Shown: positions 26,960 through 37,803, counted from the stretch's first letter. The stretch is DNA of 64,000 bases from Pseudomonas congelans (GCF_900103225.1 NZ_FNJH01000001.1:1269533-1333532); one strand, 5' to 3'. The notes: generated by a model not told the origin, from the letters alone. Program-made: numbers and translations.

Positions 26960-28042
26960 ATGAATTCGTCCGTTGCCGTAAACCCGTCCGACCTGTCCAG
27001 CCACGCCGTCAAGCTGGCAGACAACAGCCACGCCTCGAAACGCCTGCCAGGTACTCTGGAATTGAAGATGCGTCTGCCCCTCGACGCAGCGCTCGCCGAA
27101 CAGGTTGCCGCCCATCGCCGCGCTGTACGCGCCATCCTTGAAGGCGAAGACTCACGACTGCTGGTCATCGTCGGCCCCTGCTCGATCCACGACCCTCGAT
27201 CTGCGCTTGAATACGCTGAACGACTGGCCGGCCTCGCCGCGCAAGTCAGTGATCAGATGCTGCTGGTGATGCGCGCCTACGTCGAAAAACCGCGCACGAC
27301 GGTGGGCTGGAAAGGTCTGGCTTACGATCCGCGCCTTGACGGCAGTGACGACATGGCCGAGGGCCTGACGCTGTCGCGGCAATTGATGCTGGACATGCTG
27401 GGCCTGGGTCTGCCGATCGCCACCGAGATACTGCAACCGATGGCAGCCGGCTACTTCGACGACCTGCTCAGTTGGGTCGCGATTGGCGCTCGGACCACCG
27501 AATCGCAGATCCATCGGGAAATGGCCAGCGGCCTGCCCATGGCCGTCGGCTTCAAGAACGGTACTGACGGTGGCGTGACGGTGGCCAGCGACGCGATGCG
27601 TTCGGCTGCACATCCGCATCGCCATTTCGGCATGGACCGTCATGGCCACCCGGCGATTATCGAGACACAAGGCAATCCGGATACGCACATTGTGCTGCGC
27701 GGCGGTCACGGCGGCCCCAATTACGATCGCCAGAATGTGGCCAAGGTGCAGGCGAGCCTGAGCAAGAACAATGTCGCATCGCGAATCATGGTTGATTGCA
27801 GCCACGCCAACAGTGGCAAGGATCCGCTGCGTCAGCCAGGTGTGTTCGAGGATGTGCTGGAACAGCGCTTGTCAGGCAATACCTCGCTGATCGGCATGAT
27901 GATCGAGAGCCACCTGTTCGACGGCTGCCAGGCATTGGGGGAAACGCTGCAGTACGGCGTTTCGGTCACCGACGGCTGCCTTGGCTGGGAAGGCACCGAA
28001 CAACTGCTGCGTCGCGCGGTTGACCGTCTGCGTTACAGATAA
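26960..28042 (+). CDS. 3-deoxy-7-phosphoheptulonate synthase (DAHP synthase, class I)
   Basis: This enzyme condenses phosphoenolpyruvate and erythrose 4-phosphate in the first step of the shikimate pathway. The 360-residue length and motifs (LLVIVGPCSIHDP; MRAYVEKPRTTVGWKG; WVAIGARTTESQIHREMASGL; GFKNGTDG; DCSHANSGKDP) are those of AroF/G/H-type class I enzymes. I chose the ATG at 26960 with AGGAA upstream; a GCGGGA-GCA-TCCCGC hairpin sits just before the ribosome site. Which aromatic amino acid inhibits the enzyme cannot be read reliably. The two aromatic leader peptides upstream imply transcriptional or translational feedback. Confidence 0.95.
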   Translation: MNSSVAVNPSDLSSHAVKLADNSHASKRLPGTLELKMRLPLDAALAEQVAAHRRAVRAILEGEDSRLLVIVGPCSIHDPRSALEYAERLAGLAAQVSDQMLLVMRAYVEKPRTTVGWKGLAYDPRLDGSDDMAEGLTLSRQLMLDMLGLGLPIATEILQPMAAGYFDDLLSWVAIGARTTESQIHREMASGLPMAVGFKNGTDGGVTVASDAMRSAAHPHRHFGMDRHGHPAIIETQGNPDTHIVLRGGHGGPNYDRQNVAKVQASLSKNNVASRIMVDCSHANSGKDPLRQPGVFEDVLEQRLSGNTSLIGMMIESHLFDGCQALGETLQYGVSVTDGCLGWEGTEQLLRRAVDRLRYR

Positions 28043-28123
28043 ACAGAGCGACGGAACTTTGTCGGGAAATACCGCACTGAATCCGGTAGGCTGTTTCTTT
28101 TTTTTCACAGGAGATTATTCCCC

Positions 28124-28405
28124 ATGGCTAAAGCCACTGCCCGCCACATCCTTGTTTCGAGCGAAGAAAAATGCAACGAACTCAAGGCTCAGATCGAAGG
28201 CGGCGCTGATTTCGCAGAAATCGCCAAGGCCAATTCCAGCTGCCCGTCGAGCCGTCAAGGCGGTGACCTGGGTTCGTTCGGTCCAGGCCAGATGGTCAAG
28301 GAATTCGACACTGTCGTATTCAGCGCTCCGGTGAACACCGTTCAGGGTCCGGTAAAGACCCAGTTCGGCTATCACCTGCTGGAAGTGACCAGCCGTCAGG
28401 ACTGA
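28124..28405 (+). CDS. ppiC: Parvulin-type peptidyl-prolyl cis-trans isomerase
   Basis: This 93-residue single-domain parvulin shows the family pattern ARHILVSSEEKCNELKAQI, GADFAEIAKANSSCPSSRQGGDLGSFGPGQMVKEFD and TQFGYHLLEVTSRQD. It has no signal peptide, so it is cytoplasmic like E. coli PpiC. A paralogue with the same layout lies at 35.6 kb. It is followed by a strong terminator. Confidence 0.93.
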   Translation: MAKATARHILVSSEEKCNELKAQIEGGADFAEIAKANSSCPSSRQGGDLGSFGPGQMVKEFDTVVFSAPVNTVQGPVKTQFGYHLLEVTSRQD

Positions 28406-28426
28406 TCCTGCCGCGCCGGGTGCCAG

Positions 28427-28455
28427 ACGGCTCATCTTCGGATGGGCCGTTTTTG
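28427..28455 (+). terminator. Rho-independent terminator after ppiC
   Basis: ACGGCTCATC and GATGGGCCGT form a 10-bp stem (one G-T pair) around a TTCG tetraloop, followed by TTTTT. It lies 21 bp after the ppiC stop. Confidence 0.9.
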
Positions 28456-28639
28456 TATGTACTGTTTTCAACGACACAGTGACCCGGCATGCGCGCAGTG
28501 GCTTGGCGACGCAGCCATTTGTCTGTAGAAGATAGCGCCATGCAGAGTCATGAGCTCTGTGATGATTTTTGTCACCGCTGCACAGCCAGTCGCCTTTAAC
28601 CCTGGCATTCGCTTGCGAACGTCAGTCAGGATTCGAGTC

Positions 28640-30508
28640 ATGCGTTTTGTTTTTTCATCGTTGCTCGCCTTGACGCTGACCTTCGTTGGCGCTGCCCAGT
28701 CGCTGTCCGCAGCCCCGCAACACGCCCTGACCGTTTACGGCGAAGCTGCGCGCTATACCGCCGATTTCAAGCACTTCGATTACGTGAACCCGGACGCGCC
28801 CAAGGGCGGCAGCATGCGACGCTCGGCCATCGAGATCGGTCAGTTCGACCACCTGATGCCCTTCACCGACAAGGGCATGGGCGTTTCGCAGATCAACGGC
28901 ATGCTCTACGCCCCCCTGGCCACGCGCTCGATGGATGAGCCGTACACTGTCTACGGGCTTGTCGCCGAGAAAATGGAGCGTGGCGCAGATGGCCTCTCCC
29001 TGCGCTTTTACCTGAACCCGAAAGCACGTTTCGCAGACGGCACGCCGATTACCGCCAGTGACGTGAAGTACACCTACGAGCTGCTGATGACGCAGGGCAA
29101 CCTGCAATACCGGACCCAGTTTGAAGCGGTCAAGGGCGTGGAGGTCGAATCCCCTTCGCAGATCCGCTTCGACTTCAAGCACAGCGATAACCGCACCCTG
29201 CCCCTCGACCTGGCTTCGCTGCCGGTATTCCCCGAGCACTGGTGGAAAACCCGTGACTTTGCCAGCGGTGCCGGCTTTGAAATTCCACCAGGTAGCGGGC
29301 CCTACCGGATCAGCCATGTAGACCCGGGCCGCACCGTCACCTTCGAGCGCGATCCGGACTGGTGGGGCAAGGACCTGCCGGTCAGCAAAGGCCTGTATAA
29401 CTTCGACAGGTTCAGCATCGAGTACTTCGGCGACATCGATGTCGCACGTACGGTACTCAAAGGCGGCGCCTATGATTACAACCGCGAGTTTTCGGCCACT
29501 GGCTATTCAATCCGTTATGACGGCCCGGCACTCAGCGACGGGCGCCTGCAGAAAGCCCAACTGGCCAGAGGCGCGGTGCAAAGCTCGCAGGGTTTCGTCT
29601 TCAACCTGAGCCGCCCCATGTTCCAGAACCGCCGCGTGCGCCAGGCGCTGTCGCTGCTCTGGGATTTTGAATGGACCAACCGGCAGATGATGCGCAACAT
29701 GTACATTCGCCAGAACAGCTTCTTCTCCAACTCGGAGCTGGCCGCCAGCGAACTGCCCAATCCTGCCGAACTGAAAATCCTCGAGCCACTGCGTGGCAAG
29801 GTTCCCGATGAGGTGTTCGACAGCGTGTTCGAGACACCTAAAACCGATGGCACCGGCTTGATTCGCGACAAGCAACTGCAAGCGCTGGCGCTCATGAAGG
29901 AAGCAGGCTGGACGCCAAAGGGCGATGAGCTGGTGAATGCCCAGGGCGACCCCTTCAGCTTTACCTTTCTCAATGCACAGAACGGTTTCGAGCGAATGCT
30001 GCTGCCCTACAAGCGCACCCTGGCGCAGATCGGCATCCACTTCGACATTCGCCGCATCGATGCCGCGCAATACCTCAACCGCGTCATGGCCCGCGACTAC
30101 GACATGATCGTCACCGGCTACCCGGTCTCGACCTCTCCCGGCGCCGAGCTGTACAGCAGTTTTGGCTCAAAGGTGGCGATGGATCCTGGCTCGAGCAATT
30201 ACATGGCGCTTCAAGACCCCGCCGTCGACACGCTGATTGCCGGCCTGCTCAAGGCCGACAACAAGCAGACCATGACCGACTATGCACACTGCCTGGACCG
30301 GGTCCTGCAATGGAACTACTACTGGATTCCCAACTATTATCCGCCAGGCTCTTCAACCGTCTGGTGGAACCGTTTCGGCATCCCGAAAATTCAGGCCAGT
30401 AATAATGAAGCCATCGAAACATGGTGGGAAATCAGCCCGACACCGCTGACCAACGAGCAATTCGCTGAAAAACGCGGCGCTTCAGCCATCGTTTCGGAGA
30501 TGCAGTGA
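28640..30508 (+). CDS. yejA: Extracellular solute-binding protein, family 5 (YejA-like)
   Basis: This 622-residue periplasmic binding protein of a peptide importer has a signal peptide (FSSLLALTLTFVGAAQSLSA, cleavage after LSA) and an SBP_bac_5 fold (HALTVYGEAARYTADFKHFDYVNPDAPKGG; YTYELLMTQG). I chose the ATG at 28640 because it starts the signal peptide; a longer frame adds 30 unlikely residues. YejABEF imports peptides, including microcin C in E. coli. The four genes here follow the yejA-B-E-F order with overlapping or near-touching ends. Confidence 0.85.
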   Translation: MRFVFSSLLALTLTFVGAAQSLSAAPQHALTVYGEAARYTADFKHFDYVNPDAPKGGSMRRSAIEIGQFDHLMPFTDKGMGVSQINGMLYAPLATRSMDEPYTVYGLVAEKMERGADGLSLRFYLNPKARFADGTPITASDVKYTYELLMTQGNLQYRTQFEAVKGVEVESPSQIRFDFKHSDNRTLPLDLASLPVFPEHWWKTRDFASGAGFEIPPGSGPYRISHVDPGRTVTFERDPDWWGKDLPVSKGLYNFDRFSIEYFGDIDVARTVLKGGAYDYNREFSATGYSIRYDGPALSDGRLQKAQLARGAVQSSQGFVFNLSRPMFQNRRVRQALSLLWDFEWTNRQMMRNMYIRQNSFFSNSELAASELPNPAELKILEPLRGKVPDEVFDSVFETPKTDGTGLIRDKQLQALALMKEAGWTPKGDELVNAQGDPFSFTFLNAQNGFERMLLPYKRTLAQIGIHFDIRRIDAAQYLNRVMARDYDMIVTGYPVSTSPGAELYSSFGSKVAMDPGSSNYMALQDPAVDTLIAGLLKADNKQTMTDYAHCLDRVLQWNYYWIPNYYPPGSSTVWWNRFGIPKIQASNNEAIETWWEISPTPLTNEQFAEKRGASAIVSEMQ

Positions 30509-31573
30509 ATGCTCGGTTATATTCTGCGTCGCCTGCTGCTGATCATCCCTACCCTGCTGTGCATTCTGCTGGTCAACTTTTTCATCGTGCAGGCCGCACC
30601 GGGTGGACCTGTGGAACAGGCCATTGCACGTCTGCAAGGGATTGGCGGTGCGACTGTGGGCGCAGGTGCCAGCGAGTCCGCCGGGGCCGGTCACTCCAAG
30701 GCCTCCCGGGGGCTGGACCCGGCACTGATCAAGCAGATCGAACACCAATACGGTTTCGACAAACCAATGCACGAACGTCTCTGGCTGATGCTGAAGAATT
30801 ACGCACGACTGGATTTCGGCAGCAGCTTCTTCCGCGGCGCAACGGTGACCGACCTCATTCTGCAGAAAATGCCGGTGTCGATATCGCTGGGGCTCTGGGC
30901 GACATTGCTGACGTACCTGGTGTCGATCCCGCTGGGGATTCGCAAAGCAGTCAAACACGGCAGCCAGTTCGATATCTGGAGCAGCACCGCCATCATCATC
31001 GGTTACGCCATGCCAGCCTTCCTGTTCGCCATGCTGCTGGTGGTGGTGTTCTGTGGCGGCACGTCGCTGAACTGGTTTCCGGTGCGCGGACTGGTCTCGG
31101 ACAACTTCGAGCAACTGACCACGGTCGGCAAGATCGCTGACTATTTCTGGCACCTGGCGCTGCCGGTTTCGGCGCTGGTGATCGGGGGTTTTGCCACGCT
31201 GACCCTGCTGACCAAACACTCCTTTCTCAACGAAATCACCCGCCAGTACGTGACCACGGCACGCGCCAAGGGCATGAGCGAGCGACGTGTGCTGTATGGC
31301 CATGTGTTCCGCAATGCCATGTTGCTGGTGGTGTCGGGCATTCCGCAGGCGTTCATCAGCGTGTTCTTTGCCGGTTCGCTGCTGATCGAGGTGATCTTCT
31401 CGCTGGATGGCCTGGGCCGCATGAGCTATGAAGCCGCCGTGTCGCGAGACTATCCGGTGGTGTTCGGTTCGCTGTTCATCTTTACCGTGTTCGGCCTGCT
31501 GATAAAGCTGATCGGCGATATCTGCTACACGCTGGTCGACCCCAGAATCGACTTCAGCGCGAGGAATGCATGA
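30509..31573 (+). CDS. yejB: Peptide ABC transporter permease YejB-like
   Basis: This 354-residue permease of the DppB/OppB class starts with a membrane anchor ([21 protein letters not shown]), has a loop rich in Gly/Ala/Ser ([16 protein letters not shown]) after TM1, and five more membrane segments with an EAA-type loop ([21 protein letters not shown]). It begins directly after the yejA TGA. The extra loop is a feature of the YejB subfamily. Confidence 0.87.
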   Translation: MLGYILRRLLLIIPTLLCILLVNFFIVQAAPGGPVEQAIARLQGIGGATVGAGASESAGAGHSKASRGLDPALIKQIEHQYGFDKPMHERLWLMLKNYARLDFGSSFFRGATVTDLILQKMPVSISLGLWATLLTYLVSIPLGIRKAVKHGSQFDIWSSTAIIIGYAMPAFLFAMLLVVVFCGGTSLNWFPVRGLVSDNFEQLTTVGKIADYFWHLALPVSALVIGGFATLTLLTKHSFLNEITRQYVTTARAKGMSERRVLYGHVFRNAMLLVVSGIPQAFISVFFAGSLLIEVIFSLDGLGRMSYEAAVSRDYPVVFGSLFIFTVFGLLIKLIGDICYTLVDPRIDFSARNA

Positions 31574-32595
31574 TGCGCAGCCTTTCGCCGCTGGCCCGCC
31601 GTCGTCTGGAGCGCTTTCGCAGCAATCGCCGCGGCTGGTGGTCGCTATGGCTGTTCTGCGGACTGTTTGCCCTGACACTGGGTGGCGAACTGATCGCCAA
31701 TGACAAACCACTGTTGGTCAGCTATCAGCACTCACTGTATTTTCCGGTGTTCAGGCGTTATACCGAGCAGCAATTCGGCGGCGAGCTGCCCTTCCAGCCC
31801 GATTACCGCAGTGACTACGTGCGCACGCTGATCAGCAAAGGGGACGGCTGGATGCTGTTCCCGCCCATCCCGTTCAGTGACGACACGCCCAACTATGATC
31901 TGACCACCCCGGCGCCCAGCCCGCCGTCTGCAGAAAACTGGCTCGGCACCGACGACCAGGCGCGCGACGTCATGGCGCGGGTGATCTTCGGCGCCCGGGT
32001 GTCGGTCCTGTTCGCGCTGGCACTGACCTTCATCAGCGCGTTGATCGGCATCAGCGCCGGGGCGTTGCAGGGCTATTACGGCGGCTGGGTCGACTTGTTC
32101 GGGCAGCGTTTGCTGGAGGTCTGGTCGGGCCTGCCGGTGCTGTACCTGCTGATCATCCTGTCAGGCTTCGTCGAACCCGATTTCTGGTGGCTGCTGGGCA
32201 TCATGGCGTTGTTTTCCTGGCTGACCCTGGTCGACGTGGTGCGCGCCGAGTTTCTGCGCGGCCGCAACCTTGAGTACGTCAAGGCCGCTCGGGCGCTCGG
32301 TCTGGGGGATCGAAAAGTGATCATGCGCCACATCCTGCCCAACGCGATGAATGCGACATTGAGCTACCTGCCGTTCATTCTTACCGGCGCCATATCGACC
32401 CTCACCGCGCTGGACTTTCTGGGCTTCGGCATGCCTGCCGGCAGCGCGTCGCTGGGCGAACTGATCGCCCAAGGCAAGCAGAACCTGCAAGCGCCCTGGC
32501 TGGGGCTGACGGCGTTCTTTGCCCTCGCGTTGATCCTGACGCTGCTGGTATTCATAGGCGAGGCGCTGCGTGATGCCTTCGACCCGAGGTCCTGA
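31570..32595 (+). CDS. yejE: Peptide ABC transporter permease YejE-like
   Basis: This 341-residue permease of the DppC/OppC class has an N-terminal TM ([21 protein letters not shown]), a periplasmic insert with [21 protein letters not shown] before the core, and an EAA-type loop [22 protein letters not shown]. Its ATGA start overlaps the yejB stop, so the start may be either of two adjacent ATGs. Confidence 0.87.
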   Translation: MMRSLSPLARRRLERFRSNRRGWWSLWLFCGLFALTLGGELIANDKPLLVSYQHSLYFPVFRRYTEQQFGGELPFQPDYRSDYVRTLISKGDGWMLFPPIPFSDDTPNYDLTTPAPSPPSAENWLGTDDQARDVMARVIFGARVSVLFALALTFISALIGISAGALQGYYGGWVDLFGQRLLEVWSGLPVLYLLIILSGFVEPDFWWLLGIMALFSWLTLVDVVRAEFLRGRNLEYVKAARALGLGDRKVIMRHILPNAMNATLSYLPFILTGAISTLTALDFLGFGMPAGSASLGELIAQGKQNLQAPWLGLTAFFALALILTLLVFIGEALRDAFDPRS

Positions 32596-32596
32596 C

Positions 32597-34174
32597 ATGT
32601 CGGAAAACCTGATCGAAATCCGTGACCTGAGCGTCGCCTTCAACGGGCAGAAAGTGGTCAGCAACCTGAGCCTGGATGTGCGCCGTGGCGAGTGCCTGGC
32701 ACTGGTCGGCGAATCCGGTTCCGGCAAGTCCGTTACTGCGCATTCGATCCTGCAATTGCTGCCCCGCAGCGGCACGCTGACCACAGGCAGCATCACCTAC
32801 CGGGGTCAACAGCTGGTAGGAGCCGACGACCGCACCCTTCGCGAGCTGCGTGGCAACCGGATTGCGATGATTTTTCAGGAACCGATGACCTCGCTGAATC
32901 CGCTGCACAGCGTGGCCAAACAGATCGGCGAAACGTTGCTGCTGCATCGCGGCATCAGTGGCCGTGAAGCGCAGAAGCGCATTGTCGAGCTGCTGGAGCT
33001 GGTGGGCATTCAGCAGCCGGAAAAACGCCTGAAAGCTTATCCGCACGAACTCTCCGGAGGCCAGCGCCAGCGGGTGATGATTGCCATGGCACTGGCTTGC
33101 GAACCGGAGCTGCTGATTGCCGACGAACCGACCACTGCGCTGGACGTCACGGTGCAACGCAAGATCCTCCTGCTGCTCAAGGAGCTGCAGCAGCGCCTGA
33201 ACATGTCGCTGCTGTTGATCAGCCATGACTTGAACTTGGTGCACAGCGTTGCTCAGCGCGTCTGCGTGATGCGCGCTGGCGAAGTCGTCGAGCAGTCCGA
33301 TTGCAAGTCGCTGTTCAAATCACCTCAGCATCCTTACAGCCGCCTGCTGCTGGACGCCGAACCTGCCGGCGAGCCGCTGCCACGCGACACCCGGGAAACG
33401 GTGCTGCAAGTCGACAACCTGAAGGTCTGGTTTTCCCTGACCGGCGGCATCCTGCGGCGGCACAAGGAATACCTCAAGGCGGTGGATGACATCAGCCTGA
33501 GCATCGAGCGCGGCAAGACCCTCGGTATCGTCGGTGAGTCGGGCTCCGGCAAGTCGACACTGGGCCAGGCGATCCTGCGCCTGCTGGAGTCTCGCGGCAG
33601 TATCCGCTTTCGCGGACAGGCGCTGGACGGCCTGAGTCAGAAACAGATGCGCCCGTGGCGTAAAGAGATGCAAGTGGTCTTTCAGGACCCTTACGGCAGC
33701 CTCAGCCCGCGTATGTCAGTGGCGCAGATCATCAGCGAAGGACTGGAGGTACACAGCCAGTACAACCCTGCGAAATGCGACGCAGAGGTCATTCGGGCGC
33801 TGGAAGAAGTCGGCATTGATCCGCAGAGCCGGCATCGCTACCCCCATGAGTTTTCCGGTGGCCAGCGTCAGCGCATCGCCATTGCCCGGGCGCTGGTGCT
33901 GAAACCGGCACTGATTCTGCTCGATGAGCCGACATCGGCGCTGGACCGTACCGTGCAGAAACAGGTGGTTGCGCTGTTGCGCGAACTTCAGGAAAAACAT
34001 GGCCTGACGTACCTGTTCATCAGCCATGACCTGGCAGTGGTAAAAGCCCTCGCCCACGACGTGATAGTGGTCAAGGATGGCAAAGTCGTCGAGCGCGGCG
34101 CCAGCCATGATGTCTTCGATGCGCCACAACATCCCTACACCCAGGAATTGCTGGCGGCGGCGCATCCGCAATGA
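32597..34174 (+). CDS. yejF: Peptide ABC transporter ATPase YejF-like (two NBDs)
   Basis: This 525-residue protein has two complete nucleotide-binding domains. The first has Walker A GESGSGKS, signature [15 protein letters not shown] and Walker [13 protein letters not shown]. The second has Walker [10 protein letters not shown], signature [15 protein letters not shown] and Walker [13 protein letters not shown]. The fused DppD-DppF arrangement is that of YejF. The ATG begins one base after the yejE stop. I rejected a 9-codon upstream extension that overlaps yejE. Confidence 0.9.
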   Translation: MSENLIEIRDLSVAFNGQKVVSNLSLDVRRGECLALVGESGSGKSVTAHSILQLLPRSGTLTTGSITYRGQQLVGADDRTLRELRGNRIAMIFQEPMTSLNPLHSVAKQIGETLLLHRGISGREAQKRIVELLELVGIQQPEKRLKAYPHELSGGQRQRVMIAMALACEPELLIADEPTTALDVTVQRKILLLLKELQQRLNMSLLLISHDLNLVHSVAQRVCVMRAGEVVEQSDCKSLFKSPQHPYSRLLLDAEPAGEPLPRDTRETVLQVDNLKVWFSLTGGILRRHKEYLKAVDDISLSIERGKTLGIVGESGSGKSTLGQAILRLLESRGSIRFRGQALDGLSQKQMRPWRKEMQVVFQDPYGSLSPRMSVAQIISEGLEVHSQYNPAKCDAEVIRALEEVGIDPQSRHRYPHEFSGGQRQRIAIARALVLKPALILLDEPTSALDRTVQKQVVALLRELQEKHGLTYLFISHDLAVVKALAHDVIVVKDGKVVERGASHDVFDAPQHPYTQELLAAAHPQ

Positions 34175-34188
34175 TCTGGCCCACAACG

Positions 34189-34257
34189 AAGCTTCTGCCC
34201 GGAGGGCGTAGGAGCTTCAGGAGGTTACGACGGCCGCGATGGGCTGCGAAGCGGCCC
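34189..34257. repeat. REP-like double hairpin
   Basis: Two adjacent inverted repeats follow yejF: GAAGCTTCTGCCC with GGGCGTAGGAGCTTC, and GGCCGC with GCGGCC around the core GATGGGCTGCGAA. The second resembles the widespread pseudomonad REP core (CGCGATGGGCTGCGAAGC). Such elements lie between operons and may stabilise mRNA or bind gyrase. No T-run is present. Confidence 0.6.
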
Positions 34258-34351
34258 TAAAGTCTGCGACATCGGTTTTACCTGATGTACCGCGTGCCTC
34301 GGCTGTGCTGGCGTTTCCCGACAGTTAGCGGACGGGCGGAGCGTCACCGAG

Positions 34352-35521
34352 TTAAGCCTGCGGACCCGGCGCGTCATCATCGACCAGCCCCCACTCGGCG
34401 GTGCTTGCCGTGCTGCTGCCGGTCGGAGCCGGCGGCGGTGTAGTCAGAGTCCCGGCGCCGCCTTCACTGTGCAGTTTGAGGCGCAGGCGCACGTTGTTTT
34501 GCGAGTCGGCATTCTTGAGGGCCTCCTCTTCGCTGATCGCACCTTCGACGGCCAGATTGAACAGCGCCGAGTCGAACGTCTGCATACCGAGGCTGCCGGA
34601 CTTCTCCATGATGCCCTTGAGCTCGGTCAGTTCATTGCGCTGGATCAGGTCGCGAATGGTCGGCGTGCCCATCATCACTTCCACCGCTGCGCGACGCTTG
34701 CCATCCGGGGTTCTGACCAGTCGCTGAGAAACGAATGCCTTGAGGTTGTTGCCCAGGTCATGCAGCAACTGCCCACGACGCTCTTCCGGGAAGAAATTGA
34801 TGATCCGGTCCAGCGCCTGATTGGCGTTGTTGGCATGCAGGGTCGAAATTGCCAGATGGCCGGTATCGGCAAACGCCAGCGCATGCTCCATGGTTTCGCG
34901 ATCACGAATCTCGCCGATCAGAATCACATCAGGTGCCTGACGCAGGGTGTTTTTCAGTGCTGCGTGAAAGCTGCGGGTATCGACCCCCACTTCGCGCTGG
35001 TTGACGATCGACTTCTTGTGGCGATGGATGAACTCCACCGGGTCTTCAATGGTGATGATATGGCCGCTGGCATTACGGTTACGGTAGTCGATCAATGCCG
35101 CCAACGAGGTCGATTTGCCGGAACCTGTGGCCCCGACAAACAGCACCAGACCGCGCTTTTCCATGATCACGTCGAGCAGTACGGGCGGCAGGAACAGGTC
35201 TTCGAAACGCGGGATGTCCAGCTTGATATTTCGCGCGACGATGGACACCTCGTTGCGCTGCATGAAGATATTGATCCGGAACCGGCCGATGCCCGCCATC
35301 GAAACGGCGAGGTTCATCTCCAGCTCGCGCTGAAACTCGAGCTTCTGCTCCTCGTCCATCAGACCCTGGGCAATGACTGCGACCTCCCCCGGCTTGAAGG
35401 TTTCGCTGCCCAGAGGCTTGAGTACACCGTTGAACTTGGCGCACGGCGGCGCTCCGGTGGAGAGGTACAGGTCCGATCCGTCCTGACTGGCCAGAATCTT
35501 CAACAGCGCCGGAAAATCCAT
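34352..35521 (-). CDS. PilT/PilU-family twitching ATPase, stand-alone paralogue
   Basis: This 389-residue hexameric secretion-type ATPase has Walker A VGATGSGKSTS (about 129-139), the Asp box IITIEDPVEFIH, Walker B APDVILIGEIRDRETMEHA and the His box LAISTLHANNANQALDRI. It resembles PilU more than PilT in the N-terminal region (LLKILASQDGSDLYLSTGAPP) and has a long Pro/Ser/acidic tail after residue 350. It stands alone rather than next to pilT. It is probably a pilus-retraction accessory motor. The ATG at 35521 lacks a strong ribosome site. Confidence 0.85.
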   Translation of the reverse strand: MDFPALLKILASQDGSDLYLSTGAPPCAKFNGVLKPLGSETFKPGEVAVIAQGLMDEEQKLEFQRELEMNLAVSMAGIGRFRINIFMQRNEVSIVARNIKLDIPRFEDLFLPPVLLDVIMEKRGLVLFVGATGSGKSTSLAALIDYRNRNASGHIITIEDPVEFIHRHKKSIVNQREVGVDTRSFHAALKNTLRQAPDVILIGEIRDRETMEHALAFADTGHLAISTLHANNANQALDRIINFFPEERRGQLLHDLGNNLKAFVSQRLVRTPDGKRRAAVEVMMGTPTIRDLIQRNELTELKGIMEKSGSLGMQTFDSALFNLAVEGAISEEEALKNADSQNNVRLRLKLHSEGGAGTLTTPPPAPTGSSTASTAEWGLVDDDAPGPQA

Positions 35522-35644
35522 AATCAATACCGTACAAAATGAAGTAAAAAGACCACGGCCGTCAGGACGGCACGCGTGACCCGCGGGCGTCGCTCAGCAA
35601 GAGCAGGCATAATGGCAGCCTTTTGCAGCAGGTGATATTGCGAC

Positions 35645-35920
35645 ATGAAAGCCCAAGCCCGCCATATTCTGGTGAAGACCGCCGAAGAGGCCGAACAGCT
35701 CAAGCTGCGCATTGCCAAGGGCGAGGCGTTTGACGTGCTGGCTAAAAAGCATTCTAGCTGCCCGTCCGGCAAACGTGGCGGCGATCTGGGCGAAGTCAGG
35801 CCTGGGCAAATGGTCGGCGCCATCGATCAGGTGATCTTCAAGAAGCCGCTACGCGTCGTGCACGGGCCGATCAAAAGCAAGTTCGGTTATCACCTGGTGC
35901 AGGTGTTCTATCGCGACTGA
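35645..35920 (+). CDS. Second parvulin-type peptidyl-prolyl isomerase
   Basis: This 91-residue single-domain parvulin shows QARHILVKTAEEAEQLK, GEAFDVLAKKHSSCPSGKRGGDLGEVRPGQMV and KSKFGYHLVQVFYRD. It aligns end to end with the ppiC-like protein at 28.1 kb but has a more basic substrate-facing side. It has no signal peptide and is cytoplasmic. Confidence 0.92.
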   Translation: MKAQARHILVKTAEEAEQLKLRIAKGEAFDVLAKKHSSCPSGKRGGDLGEVRPGQMVGAIDQVIFKKPLRVVHGPIKSKFGYHLVQVFYRD

Positions 35921-35939
35921 AGCACAGGTCAAAAGCTGA

Positions 35940-35974
35940 AAAACCCCGAGCCGAGCGCGGTTCGAGGTTTTTCG
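35940..35974. terminator. Terminator between the second parvulin gene and pgm
   Basis: AAACCCCGAGCC pairs with GGTTCGAGGTTT (one mismatch and one wobble) around a GAGCGC loop, followed by TT and preceded by A-runs, so it can serve both convergent genes. It lies 20 bp after the parvulin stop. Confidence 0.8.
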
Positions 35975-35994
35975 GGCATTGACCAGCGCGGTGA

Positions 35995-37641
35995 TCAGTT
36001 CGGCGAAATGGCGCCGTCTACCAGCACTTGAGCTTCTGCCACCAGGCGCTTGAGGTGATCTTCGCTGACAAAACTCTCGGCGTAGATCTTGTAGATGTCC
36101 TCAGTGCCCGAAGGGCGCGCTGCAAACCAGCCATTTTCGGTCATCACCTTGACGCCACCGAATGCCTGATCGTTGCCCGGTGCATTGCTCAGAACCTGCT
36201 GAATAGGCTCACCCGCCAGCTCAGTGGAAGTCACCTGCTCCGGCGACAGCTTGCTCAGCAGTGCCTTCTGCTGCGGATTGGCCTTGGCGTCGACGCGGGT
36301 CGAGAACGGCTCGCCCAGTTCTTCAGTCATGGTCTTGTAGATCTGGCTTGGATCGCGACCGGTGCGCGCGGTCATTTCCGCAGCCAGCAAGGCCGGAATC
36401 AGACCGTCCTTGTCAGTGGTCCAGACCGTACCGTCGCGACGCAGGAACGAGGCGCCGGCACTTTCTTCGCCGCCAAAACCCAGCGAGCCCTCGAACAGAC
36501 CCTGAGCGAAGTATTTGAAGCCGACTGGCACTTCATACAGGCGACGGCCCAGGCGCTTGGCCACACGATCGATCATGCCGCTGCTGACCACGGTCTTGCC
36601 GACCGCTGCATCGGCACGCCATTCAGGACGGTTCTGAAACAGATAGTCGATGGACACGGCAAGGTAGCTGTTGGGCGTCATCAGTCCGCCGGTCGGGGTC
36701 ACAATGCCGTGGCGGTCGTGATCCGGGTCGCAGGCAAAGGCGACCTGATAACGGTCCTTGAGACCGATCAGGCTTTGCATGGCGTGGCTGGAAGACGGGT
36801 CCATGCGAATCTGGCCATCCCAGTCGACGGTCATGAAACGGAACGTAGGGTCGACAAATTTATTGACCACATCCAGATTCAGGCCGTAATGCTCGCCAAT
36901 CGCCGACCAGTAGCTCACCCCGGCCCCGCCCAGCGGATCGACACCAAGACGCAGACCCGAGTTGCGGATGGCGTCCATGTCGATCACGTTCTTCAGATCG
37001 GCCACGTAGGTATTGAGGTAATCATGGCGGTGCGTGGTATCGGCACGCAGCGCTTTTTCATGGCTGATGCGTGAAACGCCAGTGACTTTCTCGGCCAGCA
37101 GTTCGTTGGCCTTGTTCTCGATCCACTTGGTGACATCACTGTCGGCCGGACCGCCATTGGGCGGGTTGTATTTGAAGCCACCGCTTTGCGGCGGGTTGTG
37201 CGAAGGCGTAATGACGATACCGTCCGCCAGCCCCGAAGTACGACCGCGGTTGTAGCAGATGATCGCGTGGGAAACCGCAGGCGTCGGGGTGTATTCGTCA
37301 CCTTGCGAAATCATTACCTGCACGCCATTGGCGGCCAGCACTTCAAGCGCGGTGGCGGCAGCCGGGGTGGATAGCGCGTGGGTATCGGCACCCAGAAACA
37401 AGGGGCCGTCGATGCCGTTGGCCTTACGGTACAGGCAGATCGCCTGACTGATAGCCAGCACGTGCCATTCGTTGAAACCCAGCTCAAACGATGTGCCACG
37501 GTGCCCGGAAGTGCCGAACGCAACACGTTGCGTGGGCACCGATGCATCGGGCTGGCCGGTGTAGTAAGCCGTGACCAGTCTCGGAATATCGACCAGTAAC
37601 TGCGCAGGTGCCAGCTTGCCGGCGAAAGGACTGAGACTCAT
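35995..37641 (-). CDS. pgm: Phosphoglucomutase (alpha-D-glucose phosphate-specific)
   Basis: Pgm interconverts glucose 1-phosphate and glucose 6-phosphate. The 548-residue protein has an N-terminal [11 protein letters not shown] motif, the phosphoserine loop [12 protein letters not shown], metal loop DPDHDRHG, sugar-binding loop GGEESAG and phosphate-binding loop [14 protein letters not shown]. The length matches the family. It is monocistronic, convergent with the second parvulin gene and separated from the upstream helicase gene by a 162-bp gap. Confidence 0.96.
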   Translation of the reverse strand: MSLSPFAGKLAPAQLLVDIPRLVTAYYTGQPDASVPTQRVAFGTSGHRGTSFELGFNEWHVLAISQAICLYRKANGIDGPLFLGADTHALSTPAAATALEVLAANGVQVMISQGDEYTPTPAVSHAIICYNRGRTSGLADGIVITPSHNPPQSGGFKYNPPNGGPADSDVTKWIENKANELLAEKVTGVSRISHEKALRADTTHRHDYLNTYVADLKNVIDMDAIRNSGLRLGVDPLGGAGVSYWSAIGEHYGLNLDVVNKFVDPTFRFMTVDWDGQIRMDPSSSHAMQSLIGLKDRYQVAFACDPDHDRHGIVTPTGGLMTPNSYLAVSIDYLFQNRPEWRADAAVGKTVVSSGMIDRVAKRLGRRLYEVPVGFKYFAQGLFEGSLGFGGEESAGASFLRRDGTVWTTDKDGLIPALLAAEMTARTGRDPSQIYKTMTEELGEPFSTRVDAKANPQQKALLSKLSPEQVTSTELAGEPIQQVLSNAPGNDQAFGGVKVMTENGWFAARPSGTEDIYKIYAESFVSEDHLKRLVAEAQVLVDGAISPN

Positions 37642-37803
37642 ACAACCTCCACGAAGAAATGAAATACGGAGAAAAAATAAAGACTTGCTTCAGCTACCAA
37701 GCTGGCGATGCCGCAGTTTACTGGCAGTTCGACAGCGCCGCTTGAGTATTGATCCCCAGCATCTGCCTCTGTTTCAGCTCTATTGCCAAAACGGCAACCG
37801 CCC

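Noticed and set aside
28550..28639. N-terminal extension of the YejA-like protein
   Set aside because: The added residues lie in front of a clean signal peptide at 28640 and look like noncoding DNA.
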